Origin: an uncultured Anaerosolibacter sp.
GTDB lineage: Bacteria > Bacillota_A > Clostridia > Peptostreptococcales > Thermotaleaceae
NCBI GenBank assembly: GCA_937948705.1
Contig: CALECF010000010.1
Span: forward strand, 1 to 54,056
Reading direction: 5' to 3'
DNA: 54,056 nucleotides
Shown here: in pieces, positions 43,777 to 53,006 of the stretch
Numbering within the stretch: the first letter of the stretch is position 1
How the letters are laid out: every line of letters starts with the position of its first letter
Translations under genes and position numbers: made by a program
The notes under the pieces: model-generated
What the model was told of the DNA's origin: nothing
Databases searched by the model: none
What the model saw: the letters and a program-made list of their open reading frames with translations, nothing else

Positions 43777-44481
43777 ATGTTTACACCGATAAAGAGCAAA
43801 AAAGTCTATCAACATGTCATTGAGCAGATCCAAGTCATGGTTATGGATGGAACTCTGAAGAAGGGTGATAAATTACCTGCAGAGAGAGAATTAGCTGAGA
43901 CGTTAGGTGTCAGCAGGACATCTATTCGAGAAGCGCTAAGGGTTTTGGAGATTATAGGAACCATCGAAAGTCGGCAGGGGGAAGGAAATTTCATTACTGC
44001 CAGTATGGAGAAAAGTCTATTCGAGCCGTTATCTGTTATGTTTAAAATCAATCAGGGAAAATCTCAAGACATCCTGGAACTTCGGATTATTATTGAAAAT
44101 GAAGCGGCAAGACTTGCAGCGGAGAGAATCGAGAAAAAGGATATGGAAATCCTAGATCAATTAATACAAGCTCTGTCCATAGCACAAGATGAAAACGAGA
44201 GCACCCTCATTGATAAGGAAATTCACTATAAGATAGCAGAAATTACAGGGAATCACCTTATTATAAGTGTACTAAATGCGATCTCTGCGTTAATGGAGTC
44301 CTTCATCAAGGAAGCTAGGATTAGAATTATCAACTGGAAGAAAGAAAGAAATCTATTGCTCCAGCAGCATCAGGAAATATGCGCATCCATCATTGCCAAA
44401 GATCCAGATCGAGCGGTTCGCGCGATGAATGCTCATTTTCAAACGGTCATAGATAGTATACAAAATATGGATAGCGAATAA
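43777..44481 (+). CDS. FadR/LldR-type GntR transcriptional regulator
   Basis: N-terminal GntR winged helix (residues 9-75: GTLKKGDKLPAERELAETLG, SRTSIREALRVLE) and C-terminal FCD effector domain with the helix pattern and His ligands (EIHYKIAEITGNHL, AMNAHFQTV). It probably binds lactate or a related acid, like LldR/PdhR. It precedes lactate operon 2, with TGGT-N3-ACCA sites between and another before operon 1. AGAGGTAAA lies before the ATG. A terminator follows. Confidence 0.9.
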   Translation: MFTPIKSKKVYQHVIEQIQVMVMDGTLKKGDKLPAERELAETLGVSRTSIREALRVLEIIGTIESRQGEGNFITASMEKSLFEPLSVMFKINQGKSQDILELRIIIENEAARLAAERIEKKDMEILDQLIQALSIAQDENESTLIDKEIHYKIAEITGNHLIISVLNAISALMESFIKEARIRIINWKKERNLLLQQHQEICASIIAKDPDRAVRAMNAHFQTVIDSIQNMDSE

Positions 44482-44483
44482 GT

Positions 44484-44528
44484 AAAAATCCACGATTACT
44501 CAGAAACCACTGGGTAGCCGTGGATTTT
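44484..44528 (+). terminator. Terminator of the GntR regulator gene
   Basis: AAAATCCACG / CGTGGATTTT with an inner TACTCAG / CTGGGTA stem, followed by TTATTTTT. Confidence 0.85.
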
Positions 44529-44701
44529 GTTATTTTTAAAACAATTATTGAGGAATAAACAATAAAAAATAGTTTTTTTTCGTCAACAAAGAAAGGGGAT
44601 GAGGTAAACAAATCGTTTGAAAAAAATCGAAAGGAAGGAAGCTTGTGAATAAAAAAACAATTGTAGAAACATTGATAATATTGTGATATTTTAATTAAAA
44701 G

Positions 44702-44712
44702 TGGTATTACCA
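44702..44712. promoter_or_regulatory. FadR/LldR-type operator 1 before lactate operon 2
   Basis: TGGTATTACCA, same TGGT-N3-ACCA core as the site before operon 1, lying 250 bases before etfB. Confidence 0.65.
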
Positions 44713-44875
44713 TAGTACCAATCATTAGGGATCTGAAACAAGTTCTTTTTAAGAATAGGTTATGATAAAAGACCCGGGGTGTTGCACAGAATCTTAGCCA
44801 AGGGGAAATCGTTATCAATGAAACAGTGAAGCCTAGTTCATTCTCGATGGGATTCTATCGTCATAAAGTAAGGTG

Positions 44876-44898
44876 AAAGCACTGTAAAGTGCTTTTTA
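44876..44898 (+). terminator. Terminator inside the operon 2 leader
   Basis: AAAGCACT-GTAA-AGTGCTTT followed by TT and A residues: an eight-base-pair stem with a tetraloop, upstream of etfB and of the second operator. Confidence 0.7.
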
Positions 44899-44910
44899 AA
44901 AAAGGTTTAA

Positions 44911-44921
44911 TGGTAAGACCA
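44911..44921. promoter_or_regulatory. FadR/LldR-type operator 2 before lactate operon 2
   Basis: TGGTAAGACCA, flanked by AAT and TAA (ATGGTAAGACCAT), 32 bases before the etfB start; a repressor bound here would block initiation or elongation. Confidence 0.7.
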
Positions 44922-44952
44922 TAATACCACAAAATATTAAGGAGGCTATTCA

Positions 44953-45741
44953 ATGGAAATACTTGTCTGTATTAAGCAAGTACCTGGGACTTCAGAGGTA
45001 GAAGTAGATGAAAAAACAGGTGTGTTGAAGAGGGATGGGGTCGATTCAAAGCTCAATCCATATGATTTATATGCAATTGAAACAGCATTGAAAATGAAAG
45101 AGCAGAAGGGTGCAAAGGTCAATGTCATTAGTATGGGACCACCCCAAGCAGCTGAAATCATTCAAGAAGCTTATATGATGGGCGCAGATAATGGCGCATT
45201 GTTAACGGATAGAAAATTCGCTGGTGCTGATGTACTGGCTACGGCATACACCCTGTCTCAAGGGGTTAAGAAAATGGGTAACATCGATTTGATCATATGT
45301 GGTAAACAAACGACAGATGGAGACACGGCTCAGGTTGGACCTGAAATGGCAGAGTTTCTAGGCATCCCCCATGTGGCCAATGTAAGAAAAATCGTTGAGC
45401 TAAAGGACGACTCTATTGTTGTTGAGATGGATATGCCTACTACTATTGAAATTGCCGATGTTAAGTTTCCGTGTTTGATTACAGTGGAGAAGGGAATTTT
45501 TCAGCCGAGACTTCCGTCATTCAAGTTAAAAATGGCTACCAAGGATAAGGAAATTCCGTTTTACACAATTGAAGATTTTGACGATCAAAATGAAATGAAT
45601 TACGGTTTAAATGGATCTCCTACTCAGGTGTTAAAAATATTCCCGCCAGAATCAAACACAGACCATGAAATGTGGGAAGGCACAGGTGGAGACCTTGCTG
45701 ATCGGTTATTATCAAAATTGAAAGAACTTAAATTTGTATAG
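44953..45741 (+). CDS. etfB: Electron transfer flavoprotein beta subunit, operon 2
   Basis: Second EtfB, 262 residues, clearly related to that of operon 1 ([46 protein letters not shown]). The N-terminus fixes the start of the first copy by alignment. AAGGAGG lies seven bases before the ATG. First gene of etfB-etfA-lctD-lctP; the permease comes last here, opposite to operon 1. Confidence 0.95.
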   Translation: MEILVCIKQVPGTSEVEVDEKTGVLKRDGVDSKLNPYDLYAIETALKMKEQKGAKVNVISMGPPQAAEIIQEAYMMGADNGALLTDRKFAGADVLATAYTLSQGVKKMGNIDLIICGKQTTDGDTAQVGPEMAEFLGIPHVANVRKIVELKDDSIVVEMDMPTTIEIADVKFPCLITVEKGIFQPRLPSFKLKMATKDKEIPFYTIEDFDDQNEMNYGLNGSPTQVLKIFPPESNTDHEMWEGTGGDLADRLLSKLKELKFV

Positions 45742-45752
45742 GAGGGAATTAA

Positions 45753-46973
45753 ATGGCGAAGATAGTTATTCATCATGATAAGGTAACAAGCCCTGAAGAA
45801 TTGGTAAAGATTTGTCCCTTTAGTGCCATTGAATATGATAACCAGTATATTTCTATAAATGCGGCTTGTAAAATGTGTAAGATTTGTATTAAAAAAGGTG
45901 CAGGTGTTTTTGAGTGGGTAGAAGAGGAAATTGTAGGTATTGATAAAAGCAAATGGAAGGGAATCGCTGTCTATGTGGATCATGTAGAAGGAGAGATACA
46001 TCCCGTAACCTATGAATTGATTGGAAAAGCAAAAGAACTTGCAGGAAAAATCAATCATCCCGTTTACTGTGTATTTATGGGGCATGAGATCAAAGGGAAG
46101 GCCAATGAACTTCTCCATTATGGCGTAGATCAGGTCTTCGTCTATGATGATGAAGAATTGAAGGATTTTAGAATTGAGCCTTACACGGCAGCCTTCGAGG
46201 ATTTTATTGAGAACCTAAAACCGACCATCGTTCTGGTTGGCGGAACCACAGTAGGAAGATCCCTAGCACCGAGGGTAGCAGCGAGATTTAGAACAGGGCT
46301 TACCGCAGACTGTACTATATTAGGGATTCAAGAAAATACAGATCTAGACCAAATCAGACCAGCATTTGGCGGGAATATCATGGCTCATATCTATACACCA
46401 AATCATAGACCACAGTTTGCCACTGTTCGATATAAGATTTTCACAGCACCAGAAAGAATTGAGAATCCTGCTGGCAAAGTGACAACCTGCGAAATTGCCA
46501 AGGAAGCATTGGCATCAAAAATTACGGTACTAGATGTGAAACAAAAAGAAAAAGAGATAAGTATTGAAGACGCAGAGGTTGTCATCGTAGCAGGAAGAGG
46601 TATCAAGATGCAAGGGGATCTAGATATGATCTACAAATTGGCAGATCTTTTGGGCGCCCATGTTGCAAGCACAAGACCACTGATCGAGGCTGGTTGGACA
46701 GATCCTAGAAAACAAATCGGACTAAGCGGTAGAACAGTAAAACCAAGACTGATCATTACTTGTGGGGTTTCGGGAGCCATTCAGTTCGTTGCTGGGATGA
46801 ACAATTCGGAATGCATTATCGCCATCAATCAAGATGAGAACGCACCAGTCTTTAAAGTAGCCCACTATGCATTGAAAGGTGATATTTATGAAATAATTCC
46901 CGCCCTTATTGAAAAGATAAGTAACCTAGGGACGGTTATATCTATTGAGCAATTAAAGCAAATTGTATCCTAA
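45753..46973 (+). CDS. etfA: Electron transfer flavoprotein alpha subunit with N-terminal iron-sulphur segment, operon 2
   Basis: 406 residues: an added N-terminal part with Cys21, Cys39, Cys42 and Cys45 ([13 protein letters not shown] then [13 protein letters not shown]), enough for one [4Fe-4S] cluster, followed by the normal EtfA with its C-terminal FAD domain ([41 protein letters not shown]). LctC of Acetobacterium and CarE also carry a ferredoxin-like N-terminus. The operon 1 copy lacks it, so the two complexes differ in electron path. AGGAGGG precedes the ATG. Confidence 0.94.
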   Translation: MAKIVIHHDKVTSPEELVKICPFSAIEYDNQYISINAACKMCKICIKKGAGVFEWVEEEIVGIDKSKWKGIAVYVDHVEGEIHPVTYELIGKAKELAGKINHPVYCVFMGHEIKGKANELLHYGVDQVFVYDDEELKDFRIEPYTAAFEDFIENLKPTIVLVGGTTVGRSLAPRVAARFRTGLTADCTILGIQENTDLDQIRPAFGGNIMAHIYTPNHRPQFATVRYKIFTAPERIENPAGKVTTCEIAKEALASKITVLDVKQKEKEISIEDAEVVIVAGRGIKMQGDLDMIYKLADLLGAHVASTRPLIEAGWTDPRKQIGLSGRTVKPRLIITCGVSGAIQFVAGMNNSECIIAINQDENAPVFKVAHYALKGDIYEIIPALIEKISNLGTVISIEQLKQIVS

Positions 46974-46995
46974 AAAGTTAATGGGAGGGAAACTG

Positions 46996-48390
46996 ATGAA
47001 TTATAAAGCAATAGAAAGTCAAGACATCGCATTTTTGATTTCAGTTTGCGGTAAAGATCGGGTATTTGTAGGAGAAGAAATCAATGAAGATTTTGCCCAT
47101 GATGAACTTGGTGGTATTGAAAAATTACCAGAGGTCATGGTTGAAGCCACTTCAACTGAAGAAGTATCTAAGATCATGAAGTATGCTTTTGAACATCATA
47201 TACCTGTAACCCCGAGGGGGCAGGGAACTGGATTGGTAGGAGGTTCTGTTGCAATTTATGGCGGAATCATGTTGAATTTAACGAAGATGAACAAAATTGT
47301 GGAATTAGATGAGGATAATTTAACCCTCACAGTAGAACCCGGGGTATTATTGATGGAAATCTCCAAGTTTGTTGAAAGTCATGATCTGTTTTATCCACCA
47401 GATCCAGGAGAAAAAAGTGCCACCATTGCAGGGAATATCAATACCAATGCTGGTGGAATGAGAGCGGTAAAGTATGGTGTGACGAGGGACTATGTAAGAG
47501 GACTTGAAATCGTTCTTCCTAATGGGGATGTGATGGAAGTAGGCGGAAAAATTGTAAAGAATAGTTCAGGATATAGTCTAAAGGATTTGATTGTTGGCTC
47601 AGAGGGAACTTTAGCCATCGTGACGAAGGCTGTACTGAAATTATTACCTTTGCCTAAAAAAGCCATAAGTTTGTTGATTCCTTTCCCGAATTTAGCAATG
47701 GCCATTGAGACGGTTCCGAAGATCATTAAATCAAAAACAATCCCAACTGCGGTAGAATTCATGGAAAGTGCTGCCATATTAGCAGCAGAAGAGTTTCTGG
47801 GAATGAAGTTTCCTGATAAGTCTTCTGATGCATACTTACTTCTTACCTTTGATGGGAATAGCAAAGAGGAAATAGAAAGTGCCTATGATAAGGTAGCTCA
47901 TATTTGTTTAGATTCAGGGGCGTTGGATGTATTGATTTCAAATACCCAAGAGCGACAAGAGTCTATATGGAAGGCTAGAGGTGCATTCCTTGAGGCAATC
48001 AAGGCTTCTACAACAGAAATGGATGAATGTGACGTGGTTGTACCTAGAAATAAGGTTGCTGATTTTATCAAATATACCAATGAACTGCAAGAACAATTTA
48101 ATGTAAGAGTGAAGAGCTTTGGACATGCTGGGGACGGAAACCTCCATGTATATGTATTAAGGGATGCCCTTACAGAAGAAGAATGGAAAAAGACCCTTGG
48201 GGATGTATTTGAGTGTATGTATGGCAGAGCAAGGGAATTAGGTGGTCAGGTATCCGGTGAGCATGGTATTGGTTATGCGAAAAAGCCATTCTTGATTGAA
48301 TCCATGGGTGACAACGGCATGCAGTTACTAAAAAACATTAAATTGGCCTTTGATCCGAAAAGTATTCTAAACCCGGGAAAGGTTTGTTAG
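46996..48390 (+). CDS. lctD: FAD-linked lactate dehydrogenase (LctD/GlcD family), operon 2
   Basis: 464 residues, second copy of the dehydrogenase. Same FAD domain ([26 protein letters not shown]) and C-terminal motifs ([20 protein letters not shown]). The start is the ATG behind GGGAGGG; the open frame begins 33 bases earlier within etfA. Contacts EtfBA to oxidise lactate (or glycolate-like acids; the exact 2-hydroxyacid cannot be told from sequence). Confidence 0.93.
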   Translation: MNYKAIESQDIAFLISVCGKDRVFVGEEINEDFAHDELGGIEKLPEVMVEATSTEEVSKIMKYAFEHHIPVTPRGQGTGLVGGSVAIYGGIMLNLTKMNKIVELDEDNLTLTVEPGVLLMEISKFVESHDLFYPPDPGEKSATIAGNINTNAGGMRAVKYGVTRDYVRGLEIVLPNGDVMEVGGKIVKNSSGYSLKDLIVGSEGTLAIVTKAVLKLLPLPKKAISLLIPFPNLAMAIETVPKIIKSKTIPTAVEFMESAAILAAEEFLGMKFPDKSSDAYLLLTFDGNSKEEIESAYDKVAHICLDSGALDVLISNTQERQESIWKARGAFLEAIKASTTEMDECDVVVPRNKVADFIKYTNELQEQFNVRVKSFGHAGDGNLHVYVLRDALTEEEWKKTLGDVFECMYGRARELGGQVSGEHGIGYAKKPFLIESMGDNGMQLLKNIKLAFDPKSILNPGKVC

Positions 48391-48406
48391 ACTAAGAAGA
48401 TTTACG

Positions 48407-48443
48407 CCTTACCTTATCTGTAACTTTCTGAGATAAGGTAAGG
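48407..48443 (+). other. Hairpin between lctD and lctP of operon 2
   Basis: CCTTACCTTATCT / AGATAAGGTAAGG, 13 base pairs, without a U-run. It sits between the last two genes of the operon and may shape relative expression. Confidence 0.6.
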
Positions 48444-48510
48444 TGTGAAACTTTAAAGTAAACTGTTTCAATCAAAGTAGAATACTTTAATTAAAGGGGG
48501 AAATCGTAGC

Positions 48511-50166
48511 ATGTATGCATTTATAGCTTTTTTACCAATTTTACTGACGATCATATTAATGGTAGGTTTTAACTGGGCAGCGAAGAAAGCGTTACCAATC
48601 TCATGGTTGCTTGCCGCAGTGATCGCCATTGCTGTATGGAGAATGAATGTTCACAATGTATTGGCTTACTCTGTCTTCGGTGTATTAAAGGCTGTAGATG
48701 TATTGATCATTATTTTTGGTGCTATCCTGATCTTGAATACATTGAAGCAATCAGGCGCAATGACAACCATTAACAATGGTTTTAATGGCATTACGAAGGA
48801 TAGACGTATTCAAGCAATCATTATTGGATGGATGTTTGGTGCGTTTATTGAAGGGGCAGCGGGGTTTGGTACGCCAGCAGCACTGGCAGGTCCACTCCTT
48901 GTAGGTCTAGGTTTTCCTCCTCTGGCAGCAGCCATGGTGACACTTATATTTAATAGTACCCCAGTTTCTTTCGGTGCAGTGGGAACGCCTGTATTTGGCG
49001 CAATGAGTACCATTGCCAACAATCTCCAGGCTGTTGGTGCTGATCCAGAGCTATTCAAGATGACGATGACAAAATGGATTGCATTGTCCCATGGTGCAGT
49101 AGGGACATTTATACCCTTGCTGGGAATCTGTATGTTGACGAAATTCTTTGGAAAAGAAAAATCTATTAAACCTGGATTAGAAGCAGCGCCATTTGCCATA
49201 TTTGCAGGTTTAGCTTTTACAGTTCCATACATTTTGATTGCCACCATATTTGGACCAGAATTACCATCGTTGGTAGGGGCATTTATTGGACTAGCTATAG
49301 TTGTCATTGCAGCCAAGAGTGGTTTCTTGGTACCAAAGAAGCATTGGGACTTCCCTGAAAAGTCTCAATGGCAAGAAGACTGGAAATCAAAAGTAGATAC
49401 TGGCAATGTAGGAGAAGCAAAAATGTCTCTCCTTAAAGCTTGGACACCATATATACTAATTGCAATAATACTAGTCGTTACCCGTATCCCTTCCTTTGGT
49501 TTAAAGGCATTGCTGACTGCCCAACAAATTCGTATACCGAATATATTAGGTATTGAAAATTTAAATTATGGATTGCAATGGGCGTATCTTCCAGGTACCA
49601 TTCCCTTTATACTGGTTGCACTGATTACCCACGTCATTCATGGAATGACTGGAGAACAGGTGAAAACGGCGTGGACCAGTACATTTAAGCAGTTAACAGG
49701 AGCGGCGATTACATTGTTTGCTGGTATTGCCTTGGTACAGCTGATGCTGAACTCAGGCGTTAATAATGCAGGACTGGCAAGTATGTTGACAGAGATGGCG
49801 AGGACTGCTGCTGGCGTGGCTGGGTCAGCGTATCCATTCTTTTCACCATTTATCGGTGTGTTAGGTGCATTTATGTCAGGCTCCAATACTGTGTCCAATA
49901 TTCTTTTCTCTTCCTTGCAGTTTGAGACGGCATCAATCCTTAAAATGCCTCAAGTATTAATTGTAGCCCTTCAGGTTATTGGTGGTGCAGTGGGTAATAT
50001 GATCTGTATCAATAACGTGGTTGCAGTTTGTGCCACGGTAGGATGTGAAGGGAACGAAGGAAAAATTATTCGAAGAAATGCGATCCCATGCTTCATTTAT
50101 GGTATCGTGGTCGCTACGGTTGTTGCGATCCTCATCTATAGTGGTTTCAACCCACTACCACTTTAG
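48511..50166 (+). CDS. lctP: L-lactate permease (LctP family), operon 2
   Basis: 551-residue lactate/proton symporter paralogous to the operon 1 permease, with the same [18 protein letters not shown] and [16 protein letters not shown] motifs and [28 protein letters not shown] lies ahead of the ATG. Last gene of operon 2; a strong terminator follows. Confidence 0.95.
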   Translation: MYAFIAFLPILLTIILMVGFNWAAKKALPISWLLAAVIAIAVWRMNVHNVLAYSVFGVLKAVDVLIIIFGAILILNTLKQSGAMTTINNGFNGITKDRRIQAIIIGWMFGAFIEGAAGFGTPAALAGPLLVGLGFPPLAAAMVTLIFNSTPVSFGAVGTPVFGAMSTIANNLQAVGADPELFKMTMTKWIALSHGAVGTFIPLLGICMLTKFFGKEKSIKPGLEAAPFAIFAGLAFTVPYILIATIFGPELPSLVGAFIGLAIVVIAAKSGFLVPKKHWDFPEKSQWQEDWKSKVDTGNVGEAKMSLLKAWTPYILIAIILVVTRIPSFGLKALLTAQQIRIPNILGIENLNYGLQWAYLPGTIPFILVALITHVIHGMTGEQVKTAWTSTFKQLTGAAITLFAGIALVQLMLNSGVNNAGLASMLTEMARTAAGVAGSAYPFFSPFIGVLGAFMSGSNTVSNILFSSLQFETASILKMPQVLIVALQVIGGAVGNMICINNVVAVCATVGCEGNEGKIIRRNAIPCFIYGIVVATVVAILIYSGFNPLPL

Positions 50167-50196
50167 GAATAGAACCGGTTAACCTTATAGGAACTA

Positions 50197-50241
50197 GTAA
50201 AATCAAAAGGCAGGAGCGTAGCTCCTGCCTTTTGATTTTAC
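50197..50241 (+). terminator. Terminator of lactate operon 2
   Basis: 21-base-pair perfect stem (arm starts GTAAAATCAAAAGGCAGGAG) with a three-base GTA loop; the T-rich 3' arm supplies the run of T. Confidence 0.9.
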
Positions 50242-50331
50242 ACATCATTCATATGTATTAAATAACTTACGAATAGGAAATAGTATGGAAGAGAGTATAT
50301 ATATTAATCATTAGAAAGGATGGTGAGTATT

Positions 50332-50844
50332 ATGACAAAACCACAAACCATTAGTGTAACCAAACCTACAGGTGAAGAATTTCCTGAGGAGAAATATAAC
50401 GAATTGGGAGCCTTTATAGACAATATGGAAACCACAAAAGGAGCTTTAATTGAGATTCTTCATAAAGCCCAGGGCATATTTGGGTATCTTCCTAGGGATG
50501 TGCAGCTTTATGTTGCTAGGAAATTAGGGATTCCTGGAGCCGAGGTGTTTGGTGTCGTAAGTTTCTATTCATATTTCACCACAAAACCGAGGGGAAAACA
50601 TACATTAAGTATATGTATGGGAACAGCCTGCTTTGTGAGGGGCTCGGACAAGGTGATTGAAAAGTTTAAGGAAAAGCTCGGCGTAGAATCCAACGAAATA
50701 ACGGAAGACGGTCTCTTTACTCTGAGAGATGTCCGCTGTATCGGAGCCTGTGGTCTCGCACCTTTGATTACAATAGATGATAAAGTATATGGGCGGGTAA
50801 AGGAAGAGGATATTGATAATATTATCAAAGAATATCGCAGTTAG
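50332..50844 (+). CDS. hydC: NuoE-like [2Fe-2S] subunit of an electron-bifurcating-type hydrogenase
   Basis: Thioredoxin-fold subunit (HydC/HndA). The [2Fe-2S] ligands are Cys95, Cys100 (CMGTAC), Cys136 and Cys140 (CIGAC). N-terminal helices include LIEILHKAQGIFGYLP and GVVSFYSYFTT. Precedes HndB-, NuoF- and HydA-type genes, an order known for NAD(P)-dependent [FeFe] hydrogenases. Two in-frame ATGs are possible (12 bases apart); the second is preferred since GGTGAG precedes it, but this is uncertain. Confidence 0.92.
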   Translation: MTKPQTISVTKPTGEEFPEEKYNELGAFIDNMETTKGALIEILHKAQGIFGYLPRDVQLYVARKLGIPGAEVFGVVSFYSYFTTKPRGKHTLSICMGTACFVRGSDKVIEKFKEKLGVESNEITEDGLFTLRDVRCIGACGLAPLITIDDKVYGRVKEEDIDNIIKEYRS

Positions 50845-50855
50845 GAGGCGGAAGG

Positions 50856-51248
50856 ATGAAGATCAAAAGCTTAGATGAGTTAAGAGCCATCAGAGAAGAG
50901 CATTCGAATCAAGTACGATTGCGGGAGCACGGAGAGGCTACAGGAGATAAAATAGAAATATTGATTGGTATGGCGACTTGTGGTATTTCTTCTGGGGCTA
51001 GGGAAACTCTTAATGCCTTTGTCAATCAATTAGCGAATGAAAGGTTAGACAATGTAAAGGTGGTACCCGTTGGTTGTATCGGATACTGTCATTCAGAACC
51101 TACCGTGCAAGTGAATATACCAGGTCAAAAACCTGTACTTTATGGAAATGTGAAGGAAAACAAGGTACAGGATATAGTAGAAAAACATATAAAAGATGGG
51201 AAACCAGTAGAAAATTTAGTGTTACATGTTGATTTTGAAAGAGCATAG
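50856..51248 (+). CDS. hndB: HndB-like ferredoxin-fold subunit, 130 aa
   Basis: Thioredoxin-like [2Fe-2S] ferredoxin family member of the Hnd hydrogenase type (ATCGISSGARETLNAF, then VVPVGCIGYCHSEP). Visible cysteines: Cys42, Cys74 and Cys78 only, so a usual four-Cys cluster is not assured; in HndB relatives the first segment also shows one Cys. It lies 12 bases from hydC with GGAGGCGG before the ATG. Its electron role is inferred from operon context. Confidence 0.88.
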   Translation: MKIKSLDELRAIREEHSNQVRLREHGEATGDKIEILIGMATCGISSGARETLNAFVNQLANERLDNVKVVPVGCIGYCHSEPTVQVNIPGQKPVLYGNVKENKVQDIVEKHIKDGKPVENLVLHVDFERA

Positions 51249-51341
51249 AAAAGATAAGATGCGCAAGATCATGAATAGATCATATTGATTGTTGAACGAT
51301 AGTCTCAGCTTCAAATATGAATCATGCAGAGGAGGTTAGCC

Positions 51342-52988
51342 ATGGCAAGCACTCGTACAAATATTATGGTCTGTTGTGGTACAGGCTGTTTGGCAAGCGA
51401 AAGTGAAAAGGTGTTAAAAAATTTAGAGGTGATTGCAAAGGCCCGGGGATATGCAGAGGAAGTACAAGTTATCAAAACAGGCTGCTTCGGCTTTTGTGAA
51501 CAGGGGTCTATTGTAAAGGTTGAACCAGACAATGTGTTTTATGTTAGAGTGGGTCCTAAGGATGCCAAGGAAATTATTGATGAGCATATTATCAAAGGCA
51601 GAAAAGTGGAGAGGCTTTTATATGAGGAACCCAAAGAGAAGGAGCGAATTAAGAAACAAGAAGATATGCCCTTTTATAAAAAGCAGCTGCGGGTTGCCCT
51701 TAAGAACTGTGGTTTGATTAATCCGGAAGACATTTATGAATATATTGCATTGGGAGGCTATGAAGCCTTGGGGAATGCTATTACCCAAATGTCAAGAGAT
51801 CAAGTGATTGAAGAAGTGAAAAAATCAGGATTGAGAGGGCGCGGCGGTGGAGGTTTTCCTACGGGACTCAAGTGGGAAATTACGAAAAAGCAAGAAAGTG
51901 ATGTAAAGTTTATGATTTGCAATGCCGATGAGGGTGATCCAGGGGCGTTCATGGATCGTAGTATACTAGAAGGCGACCCCCACAGTGTGTTGGAAGCCAT
52001 GGCCATAGGGGCCTATGCTATCGGTGCAGACAAAGGTATTATCTACATTCGTGCGGAATATCCTCTAGCCATCGCTCGATTGAATACAGCGCTGAAGCAG
52101 GCAAGAGAACTTGGATTACTTGGAAAGAATATTTTCGGAACCAATTTCAGTTTTGATATTAACTTGAAATATGGAGCTGGTGCCTTTGTTTGTGGAGAGG
52201 AGACAGCCCTGATTAATTCATGTGAGGGAAAAAGAGGGGAACCAAATTTTAAGCCTCCTTATCCAGCTGAAGAAGGATACTGGGGTCATCCAACCTGTGT
52301 CAACAATGTAGAGACCTTTGCAAATATTCCTTCCATCATCACAAGGGGAGCAGAGTGGTTTGCATCTATGGGAACAGAAAAAAGCAAAGGAACAAAGGTT
52401 TTTGCCCTAGCCGGTAAGATCAATAATGTAGGCCTTGTGGAGGTACCAATGGGTATTACTTTTCGGGAGATTATTTTTGATATCGGCGGAGGTATACCCA
52501 AAGGGAAGAAGTTTAAGGCTGTACAGACAGGTGGCCCATCAGGCGGCGTGATTACGGAGGAAGGATTAGATACGCCCATTGATTATGATAGCCTCCTTGA
52601 ACAAGGATCAATGATGGGGTCAGGTGGCATGATTGTCATGGATGAGGATGATAACATGGTGAATATTGCAAAGTTTTATCTAGAATTTACCATGGACGAA
52701 GCCTGTGGAAGATGTGGACCAGGGCGTATTGGTACCAAACGATTGTTTGAGTTGCTCCATAAAGTAACCACCGGCAAGGCTACTATGGCGGATTTAGATG
52801 CAATGAAGCAGCTATCCTACATGGTGAAGGATAGTTCCCTCTGTGGTTTGTGTCAAACGGCGCCAAATCCAATCATTAGCACCATGAAGCATTTTTGGCA
52901 TGAATATTTGGCGCTCATTAAGGATGTGGATCATCCTCAAGGTGAAGGAAAATATGTGCCAAAGAATAAAATCGGTATGAAATCTTAA
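51342..52988 (+). CDS. hydB: NuoF-like NADH/FMN subunit of the hydrogenase (HydB/HndC type)
   Basis: 548 residues. N-terminal [2Fe-2S] thioredoxin-like domain (Cys11/12, Cys16, Cys48, Cys52), NADH/FMN domain with GLRGRGGGGFPTGLKWE and NADEGDPGAFMDRS, and the [4Fe-4S] site CGRCGPGR ... CGLCQTAPNP near the end. It stops about 30 residues after this motif; HydB of the bifurcating enzymes normally carries an extra C-terminal two-[4Fe-4S] domain, absent here. The ATG behind GAGGAGG is used; the frame is open 18 bases earlier. Confidence 0.93.
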   Translation: MASTRTNIMVCCGTGCLASESEKVLKNLEVIAKARGYAEEVQVIKTGCFGFCEQGSIVKVEPDNVFYVRVGPKDAKEIIDEHIIKGRKVERLLYEEPKEKERIKKQEDMPFYKKQLRVALKNCGLINPEDIYEYIALGGYEALGNAITQMSRDQVIEEVKKSGLRGRGGGGFPTGLKWEITKKQESDVKFMICNADEGDPGAFMDRSILEGDPHSVLEAMAIGAYAIGADKGIIYIRAEYPLAIARLNTALKQARELGLLGKNIFGTNFSFDINLKYGAGAFVCGEETALINSCEGKRGEPNFKPPYPAEEGYWGHPTCVNNVETFANIPSIITRGAEWFASMGTEKSKGTKVFALAGKINNVGLVEVPMGITFREIIFDIGGGIPKGKKFKAVQTGGPSGGVITEEGLDTPIDYDSLLEQGSMMGSGGMIVMDEDDNMVNIAKFYLEFTMDEACGRCGPGRIGTKRLFELLHKVTTGKATMADLDAMKQLSYMVKDSSLCGLCQTAPNPIISTMKHFWHEYLALIKDVDHPQGEGKYVPKNKIGMKS

Positions 52989-53006
52989 AATAAGCGAGGT
53001 GATAGT

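Larger units (their letters stand above)
44529..44952 (+). other. Long leader region of lactate operon 2
   Basis: No gene longer than 40 codons with a ribosome site. It carries two operator palindromes, a short intrinsic terminator between them, and the strong AAGGAGG before etfB. The stretch from about 44713 to 44897 would form a roughly 185-base transcript if a promoter lies at the first operator. Confidence 0.55.
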
